Shown: one piece after another, positions 1 to 3,730 of the stretch
Numbering within the stretch: the stretch's first letter is position 1
Layout: each line of letters begins with the position of its first letter
Source of the DNA: Micromonosporaceae bacterium
GTDB lineage: Bacteria > Actinomycetota > Actinomycetes > Mycobacteriales > Micromonosporaceae
Direction of reading: 5' to 3'
Assembly (NCBI GenBank): GCA_017354595.1
Contig: JAFMQQ010000279.1
Location: 1 to 5,040, forward strand
Length of the DNA stretch: 5,040 nt
The notes under the pieces: generated by a model
Told to the model about the DNA's origin: nothing
What the model saw: the letters and a program-made list of their open reading frames with translations, nothing else
Database searches by the model: none
Made by a program: the position numbers and the translations under genes

Positions 1-348
1 CGCCGGGTCGCACCGCACGCCGTAGACGCTCTGCACCCGGCGCTCGGTGGGCAGGCCGTTGTCATCCCAACCCATCGGGTAGAAGACGGCCTTGCCGCGC
101 ATCCGCTGGAACCGGGCGACGATATCGGTGTGCGTGTAGGAGAAGACGCTGCCCAGGTGAAGGTTTCCGGATACGGTGGGCGGCGGGGTGTCGATCGCGT
201 ACACCTGCGACCGGTCCCTGCTCCGGTCGAAGGCGTACGTGCCCTCCTCCTGCCAGCGCCGCAGCCACTTCGGCTCCAGTCCCTCCAAAGAGGACCGGGC
301 CGGTGGTCGCCCTGCCGCCGCCGGCTCCGCCGGAACCCGCTCGGTCAT
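1..348 (-). CDS. valS: Valyl-tRNA synthetase, N-terminal fragment (runs off left edge)
   Basis: Valyl-tRNA synthetase charges tRNA-Val with valine in the cytoplasm, using ATP. The window holds codons 1-116 of a protein normally about 850-900 residues long; the frame is open to base 1. An ATG at 348-346 starts MTERVPAEPAAAGRPP, a low-complexity lead-in. A class I synthetase catalytic start follows: LEPKWLRRWQ (residues 24-33), DTPPPTVSG (53-61), FSYTHTD (69-75), and FYPMGWDDNGLPTERRVQ (89-106). The VFSYTHTD and GWDDNGLPTERRVQ signatures belong to the ValRS type shared by archaea, Rickettsia and many actinomycetes, not the E. coli type. The usual HIGH motif reads H64-L-G-S67, so its last His is Ser. 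KMSKS, editing and anticodon domains lie outside the window. No Shine-Dalgarno sequence precedes the ATG. The gene is divergent from the methyltransferase. Identification as ValRS is confident; whether it is the housekeeping copy cannot be told here. Confidence 0.93.
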   Translation of the reverse strand, partial: MTERVPAEPAAAGRPPARSSLEGLEPKWLRRWQEEGTYAFDRSRDRSQVYAIDTPPPTVSGNLHLGSVFSYTHTDIVARFQRMRGKAVFYPMGWDDNGLPTERRVQSVYGVRCDPA

Positions 349-354
349 CCGGCG

Positions 355-360
355 ATGGTA
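355..360 (-). promoter_or_regulatory. Possible -10 element (TACCAT) for valS
   Basis: On the minus strand TACCAT (360 to 355) fits TANNNT and ends 6 nt before the valS ATG at 348, giving a leaderless arrangement like that of the divergent gene. At 17-nt spacing the -35 position reads TGGCCG, only a weak match. In GC-rich DNA a TANNNT hexamer is weak evidence alone; the main support is the absence of a Shine-Dalgarno sequence before valS. GATAAT at 439-434 is a competing candidate. No T-box or other aminoacyl-tRNA synthetase leader is recognisable in the 97-nt spacer. Confidence 0.25.
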
Positions 361-432
361 CGGGCGCGGAACGGGCCCGGCCACCGGGTTTGTGGTAGCG
401 CCGGTTCCGCCTCGCCATCCGCTATCACCCGG

Positions 433-438
433 TATTAT
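433..438 (+). promoter_or_regulatory. Likely -10 element (TATTAT) for a leaderless methyltransferase transcript
   Basis: TATTAT matches the TANNNT pattern of actinobacterial vegetative promoters and is one of the most A/T-rich hexamers in the window. It ends 7 nt before the GTG at 446, the normal distance to a transcription start, so the mRNA would begin at or next to the start codon. No Shine-Dalgarno sequence lies upstream, which fits a leaderless message. I see no good -35 box at 16-18 nt. The hexamer is flanked by CCGG on both sides (429-442). Read on the other strand, the overlapping GATAAT (439-434) is also -10-like and could serve valS with a leader of about 80 nt. Confidence 0.5.
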
Positions 439-445
439 CCGGTTT

Positions 446-1426
446 GTGCAGCCGACAAGGAGGCGGGCTCACGTTCGCCGGCCCGACCTGCAGACCGAGG
501 TGCTGGAGTCGCTCAGCGACGCGGTGCGGTACCGGCGCTGGCTCGCCAGCCTCGCACTGCCCCATCTGGGTGACCATCCCATCGAGATCGGTAGCGGTAC
601 CGGGTGCTACGCGGCCGAGTGGATGCGGCGGGTGTCCCGGCTGACCGCGACCGAGACAGCGCCGGACCGGCTGGTCGCCCTCAAGGAGCGCTTCGCCGCC
701 CACCCTGGCGTGTCGGTACGGCAACTCACCCTGCCGACCGAGGGCACCGGATTCGAGGGCGCAGGGCGGTACAGCGCGGCCGTCGCGGTCAACGTGCTGG
801 AGCACATCGAGGACCATGTGGGCGCACTGCGCTCGATGGCCGGTCTGGTGCGTCCGGGCGGAGCGGTGGTGATTCTGGTACCCGCCTTCCCGGCCCTGAT
901 GAGCCAGTTCGACCGGGCGATCGGGCACCTGCGGCGGTACACCCGGGCCAGCCTGCGCAGTGCGATCGAGGCGGCCGGACTGGGGGTGGCCGAACTGCGC
1001 TACATCAACCCGGTCGGTGTCTTCAGCTGGCTGGTCGCGGTACGCGCGTTGGGTATCACGCCACGCAACGGTGGGCTGGTGCGACTCTTCGACCGGCTCG
1101 CGGTACCCGTGCAGCGCCGGTTGGAGCAGTACCTCACCCCACCATTCGGCCAGTCCGTCTTCGCGGTCGCCAGTACCCCATCGTCCGGGCCCGGCCGGTA
1201 CCCCGGCAGGTCCACAGTGGACGTTTCAGCTGCCGTCGCGGAGGTCGCCCAGCCGCGCGGTCGCGAACCGGATCTCGTCGAAGACGGCGGTGCAGCCGGT
1301 ACCCTTCGGCGACTGCGACTCGAAGCCGATCCGCGCCGAGTCGCTGCCGATTTCGAAGTGGCGTACGAAGGTCCAGGACCGGCCGTCGGTCGAGGCATGG
1401 AATGCGTAGGCCCGGCTGAGCCGTGA
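446..1426 (+). CDS. Class I SAM-dependent methyltransferase with an unusual C-terminal extension
   Basis: Predicted soluble methyltransferase of 326 residues that transfers a methyl group from S-adenosylmethionine; the acceptor is unknown. The Rossmann fold is visible in order: glycine-rich SAM loop IEIGSGTGCYA (residues 46-56), acidic residue E70 after the second strand (TATE), NVLEHIED (116-123), and LVRPGGAVVILVPA (134-147). FDRAIGHLRRYT (155-166) is typical of methyltransferases that sit beside polyprenyl-phosphate glycosyltransferases, and PPFGQSVFAVA (232-242) is the usual C-terminus from memory of the family. The GTG at 446 was chosen because family similarity begins immediately after it and TATTAT lies 7 nt upstream. 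AAGGAGG at 457-463 lies inside the gene with no in-frame start codon at suitable spacing. Residues 243-326 show no recognisable domain and lie antisense to the DUF1349 gene, so the biologically relevant end may be near 1171-1200. The family call is firm; the start and the tail are less so. Confidence 0.8.
   Translation: MQPTRRRAHVRRPDLQTEVLESLSDAVRYRRWLASLALPHLGDHPIEIGSGTGCYAAEWMRRVSRLTATETAPDRLVALKERFAAHPGVSVRQLTLPTEGTGFEGAGRYSAAVAVNVLEHIEDHVGALRSMAGLVRPGGAVVILVPAFPALMSQFDRAIGHLRRYTRASLRSAIEAAGLGVAELRYINPVGVFSWLVAVRALGITPRNGGLVRLFDRLAVPVQRRLEQYLTPPFGQSVFAVASTPSSGPGRYPGRSTVDVSAAVAEVAQPRGREPDLVEDGGAAGTLRRLRLEADPRRVAADFEVAYEGPGPAVGRGMECVGPAEP
1194..1222 (-). terminator. Paired hairpins just past the DUF1349 stop; possible terminator
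   Basis: Downstream of the TGA at 1228-1226 the minus strand has two adjacent inverted repeats. The first is GTCCAC-A-GTGGAC (1222-1210), which as RNA can fold with a 5-bp stem and 3-nt loop. The second is GCCGG-GGTA-CCGGC (1207-1194). There is no U-tract, though actinobacterial terminators often lack one. The position, at the end of the minus-strand cluster and just after the conserved end of the convergent methyltransferase, suits a terminator. The stems are short, and the sequence also lies within the extended methyltransferase frame. Confidence 0.3.
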
Positions 1427-1831
1427 GATCCGAAGCCACACCGTGCTGCCCGTTAGCGTGAACGCGTTCGCGTCGTCGGAGGTGCGGCGGGTGACCACCG
1501 AGACGACCGTCGGCTCGCCGGCCGGGGAGAACTCGAAGCAGAGCTTCGCCCACCGGGCGTCATCGGCCCACACCAGCAGTACTCCGGCGTCGAATGTGGA
1601 CGCGAAGTCGACGCTGACCCGGGCGGATAACTGGAAGTCCCCGGCCGGCGGCATCCCGACCAGGCGCGGCGCGTTGAGGAACACCCCCTCGCCGCCCGGA
1701 TCCACGAACAGGTCGGTGCGGGCGCCGCTGCGTACCTGAAGCGAGCCGGTATCGGCCACCTCGAAGCGGACCGGTGGCGGGTCCCAGCGCAGCGGGAACG
1801 GCAGCGCGGGCAGGCTGGTGGATGCGTCCAT
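1226..1831 (-). CDS. DUF1349 domain protein (concanavalin A-like fold)
   Basis: A 201-residue protein whose whole length fits the DUF1349 family, a lectin/glucanase-like beta-sandwich of unknown biochemical role. Family landmarks, numbered from the ATG, are DLFVDP (40-45), FDAGVLLVW (80-88), WAKLCFEFS (94-102), VSVVTRRTSDDAN (110-122), RAYAFHASTDGRSW (140-153), GFESQSP (169-175) and FDEIRF (184-189). There is no signal peptide or membrane segment, so it is probably cytoplasmic. An ATG at 1831 is directly preceded by GTG at 1834, and either could be the start; no Shine-Dalgarno sequence is visible before them. It follows the upstream ABC gene on the same strand by 24 nt and in the same frame, with a hairpin over the ABC stop, so it is probably the third gene of that operon and may be translated by coupling. 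Its last 201 nt overlap the methyltransferase frame antisense. The family is clear; its function and any link to the transporter are not. Confidence 0.88.
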   Translation of the reverse strand: MDASTSLPALPFPLRWDPPPVRFEVADTGSLQVRSGARTDLFVDPGGEGVFLNAPRLVGMPPAGDFQLSARVSVDFASTFDAGVLLVWADDARWAKLCFEFSPAGEPTVVSVVTRRTSDDANAFTLTGSTVWLRISRLSRAYAFHASTDGRSWTFVRHFEIGSDSARIGFESQSPKGTGCTAVFDEIRFATARLGDLRDGS

Positions 1832-1842
1832 CACACCGGATC

Positions 1843-1859
1843 GTAGCCCGCCCGGCTAC
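1843..1859 (-). other. Perfect hairpin covering the ABC stop codon
   Basis: On the minus strand GTAGCC (1859-1854) pairs perfectly with GGCTAC (1848-1843) around a 5-nt loop. The TAG stop of the upstream ABC subunit (1858-1856) lies inside the stem, and the DUF1349 start codon lies 11 nt after the hairpin. The DUF1349 gene has no obvious ribosome-binding site, so the structure could affect termination-reinitiation, transcript stability or 3'-end formation between the two genes. No U-run follows. The inverted repeat is seen directly; its function is inferred. Confidence 0.45.
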
Positions 1860-3730
1860 ACCAGGCTGTCCTGCCACTGCCGGTGCAGCGTGGCGTACCG
1901 GCCGCCACGCTCGACCAGCGCCGCCGGCGGGCCGTCCTCCACGATCCGGCCGCCGTCGATGACCAGTACCCGGTCGGCGATCTCCACTGTGGAGAGCCGG
2001 TGCGCGATGACGATCGCGGTACGGTCGGCCAGGATCGTACGCAGCGCCCGCTGTACCAACCGTTCCGAGGGAATGTCCAGAGAGGACGTGGCCTCGTCCA
2101 GGATCAGTACCGCCGGGTCGGCGAGGAAGGCCCGGGCGAAGGCGACCAGTTGCCGCTGTCCCGCCGACAGGCGGCCACCGCGCTTGCGCACATCGGTGCC
2201 GTACCCGTCGGGGAGCGCCCGGATGAACTCGTCCGCGCCGATCGCCGCCGCGGCCGAGCGCACCTGCTCGTCCGAGGCCTGCGGCCGGCCGAACCGGATG
2301 TTGTCGGCGACGGTACCGGAGAAGAGGAAGTTCTCCTGGGTGACCATGACGACCGCGGCGCGCAGATCGTCCTCGGTCAGCTGGCGCAGGTCCACCCCGT
2401 CCAGGGTCAGGGTGCCGCCGGTCGGGTCGTAGAACCGGGCGACCAGTTTGGCGACCGTGGTCTTGCCGGCGCCGGTCGTGCCTACCAGGGCCAGGGTCTG
2501 CCCGGCCGGGATGGTCAGGTCGAACGGCGGCAGTACCGGACGGTCGGCGCGGTAGCCGAATCCGGTTCGGGTGAAGCGCAGTTGCCCCCGAGCCGGGCCG
2601 GCCGGCAGCGGCGTTGGGTGCTCCGGCTCCGGTACCGACGCCGGCTCGGCGAGTACCCCGGAGAGCTTCTCCAGCGCGGCGGTCGCCGACTGCAGCGAGT
2701 TGTAGAACTGGGACAGGTCCTGCATCGGCTCGAAGAACCGGCGCAGGTACAGCAGGAACGCGGCGAGCACGCCCACCTGCGCCTGCCCGTGCAGGACCCG
2801 GTACCCGCCGTAGGTCAGGACCACCGCGACCGTCACGTTGCCGATCACCTTGATGCCGGGAGAGAAGATCGCGATCAGCCGGAACGCGGTGAGGTTCGCC
2901 TGCCGGTAGTTGTCGTTGACCGCCTCGAAGATCTCCTGGTTGCGCCGCTCCCGCCGGAACGCCTGTACCGCGCGCATCCCGCCGACCGACTCCACAAAGT
3001 GGACGATCACCAGGGCGACCGCCTCGCGGGTGCGCCGGTACGCCCGGGCGGACGAGCGCTGGAACCAGCGGGAGAGCCAGAGCAGGAACGGGAAGCAGAT
3101 CAGCGTGACCGCGGCCAGTGGCAGGTCGAGCCAGAGCAGGATCGCGGCGACCGAGATCACCGAGAGCGCCGAGAGCACCAGGTCCTCGATGCCGCCGTCG
3201 AGCAGTTCGGAGATCGAGTCCATGTCGCTGGTCAGCCGGGAGATGACCCGGCCCGAGGTGTACCGCTCGTGGAAGCCGACCGAGAGCCGCTGGAAATGCT
3301 GGTACACCCGGTTCCGCAGGTCGAACAGGATCGCCTGGCCGACCCGGCCGGAGAGGGTGATGAACCAGCGTTTGCCGATATATTCGGCGACCGCGGAGAC
3401 GCCGAAGGCGATGCTCACCGCGAGCAGTACGCCGCCGTCGCGGGGTGGGTGCAGCATCGGCGGGATGCCCTTGTCGATGCCGAGCTTCACCAGGTACGGG
3501 CCGGCCATTGCGGCCGCGTTCTGCAGCAGCAGCAGGGCGATCAGCAGGGCGACGGCGCGGGCGTGCGGGCGTACCAACGAGCGCAGCAGCGTGCGCGAGT
3601 CGGCGCGCAGCCGGACGACCGAGCCGCCCTCGGCGGCGGTACGCTCGGCGTCCTCGTCGGTGGCGACCCCCCGCCACGCCTCGACGTCCACCGTCCCGGG
3701 CCCGGTCGGCTCAACGTCCACAGTGCTCAA
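1856..3730 (-). CDS. ABC exporter half-transporter, canonical (catalytic) subunit
   Basis: A 624-residue type IV ABC exporter subunit with a transmembrane domain followed by an ATPase domain. Hydrophobic segments lie near 58-80, 99-118, 184-201, 203-222, 284-306 and 318-336, matching the usual six helices. The ATPase domain has A-loop Tyr393, Walker A GTTGAGKTT (417-425), Q-loop Gln465 in VTQEN, signature LSAGQ (521-525, one change from LSGGQ), Walker B VLILD (541-545) with catalytic Glu546, D-loop SSLD (549-552) and His577. All catalytic residues are present. The start is TTG at 3730: GGAGGTGA lies 7 nt upstream and the codon overlaps the previous gene's stop as TTGA; GTG at 3721 is the alternative. 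The acidic N-terminal lead contains a TVDVE duplication. It pairs with the adjacent degenerate subunit. The cargo cannot be deduced; drugs, lipids or a peptide are possible. Mycobacterial Rv1272c/Rv1273c is a comparable two-gene arrangement. Confidence 0.93.
   Translation of the reverse strand: MSTVDVEPTGPGTVDVEAWRGVATDEDAERTAAEGGSVVRLRADSRTLLRSLVRPHARAVALLIALLLLQNAAAMAGPYLVKLGIDKGIPPMLHPPRDGGVLLAVSIAFGVSAVAEYIGKRWFITLSGRVGQAILFDLRNRVYQHFQRLSVGFHERYTSGRVISRLTSDMDSISELLDGGIEDLVLSALSVISVAAILLWLDLPLAAVTLICFPFLLWLSRWFQRSSARAYRRTREAVALVIVHFVESVGGMRAVQAFRRERRNQEIFEAVNDNYRQANLTAFRLIAIFSPGIKVIGNVTVAVVLTYGGYRVLHGQAQVGVLAAFLLYLRRFFEPMQDLSQFYNSLQSATAALEKLSGVLAEPASVPEPEHPTPLPAGPARGQLRFTRTGFGYRADRPVLPPFDLTIPAGQTLALVGTTGAGKTTVAKLVARFYDPTGGTLTLDGVDLRQLTEDDLRAAVVMVTQENFLFSGTVADNIRFGRPQASDEQVRSAAAAIGADEFIRALPDGYGTDVRKRGGRLSAGQRQLVAFARAFLADPAVLILDEATSSLDIPSERLVQRALRTILADRTAIVIAHRLSTVEIADRVLVIDGGRIVEDGPPAALVERGGRYATLHRQWQDSLV
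1981..1995. repeat. 15-nt perfect palindrome with a single central base
   Basis: TCTCCAC-T-GTGGAGA has perfect 7-bp arms around one central base. It lies inside the canonical ABC subunit over the STVE codons just after the H-loop. The same core, TCCAC(N)GTGGA, recurs at 1211-1221 and in looser form elsewhere in the window. Being inside a conserved coding motif, it may have no separate role. Confidence 0.35.
3680..3724 (-). repeat. Short direct repeat in the N-terminus of the canonical ABC subunit
   Basis: Two 15-nt copies, at 3724-3710 and 3694-3680, differ at two positions and begin exactly 30 nt (10 codons) apart. They encode TVDVE twice (residues 3-7 and 13-17) in the acidic lead before the first membrane helix. 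Internal duplication in a poorly constrained tail is a plausible origin. The separating CCCGGGCCCGG is itself self-complementary. Confidence 0.5.

Noticed and set aside
62..418. Alternative minus-strand frame over the valS N-terminus
   Set aside because: Its product is Arg/Gly/Ala-rich without motifs, whereas the frame starting at 348 gives unmistakable ValRS sequence.
176..445. Upstream extension of the methyltransferase frame to starts before 446
   Set aside because: It would run antisense through the valS start and the divergent promoter region; the extra residues are unlike the family, and GTG 446 fits similarity and the -10 spacing.
349..445. T-box or other tRNA-responsive leader for valS
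   Set aside because: The spacer is only 97 nt and shows no T-box consensus or long terminator/antiterminator structure; valS may even be leaderless.
457..463. AAGGAGG as a ribosome-binding site for a later methyltransferase start
   Set aside because: No in-frame ATG, GTG or TTG lies 5-12 nt downstream (the codon at 473 is GTT); GTG at 500 is far too distant and would remove conserved residues.
1560..3677. Long alternative minus-strand frame (705 codons) overlapping the canonical ABC gene
   Set aside because: Its translation is low-complexity Arg/Gly/Pro/Ala with no domain, while the overlapping frame gives a full ABC exporter with all motifs in order.
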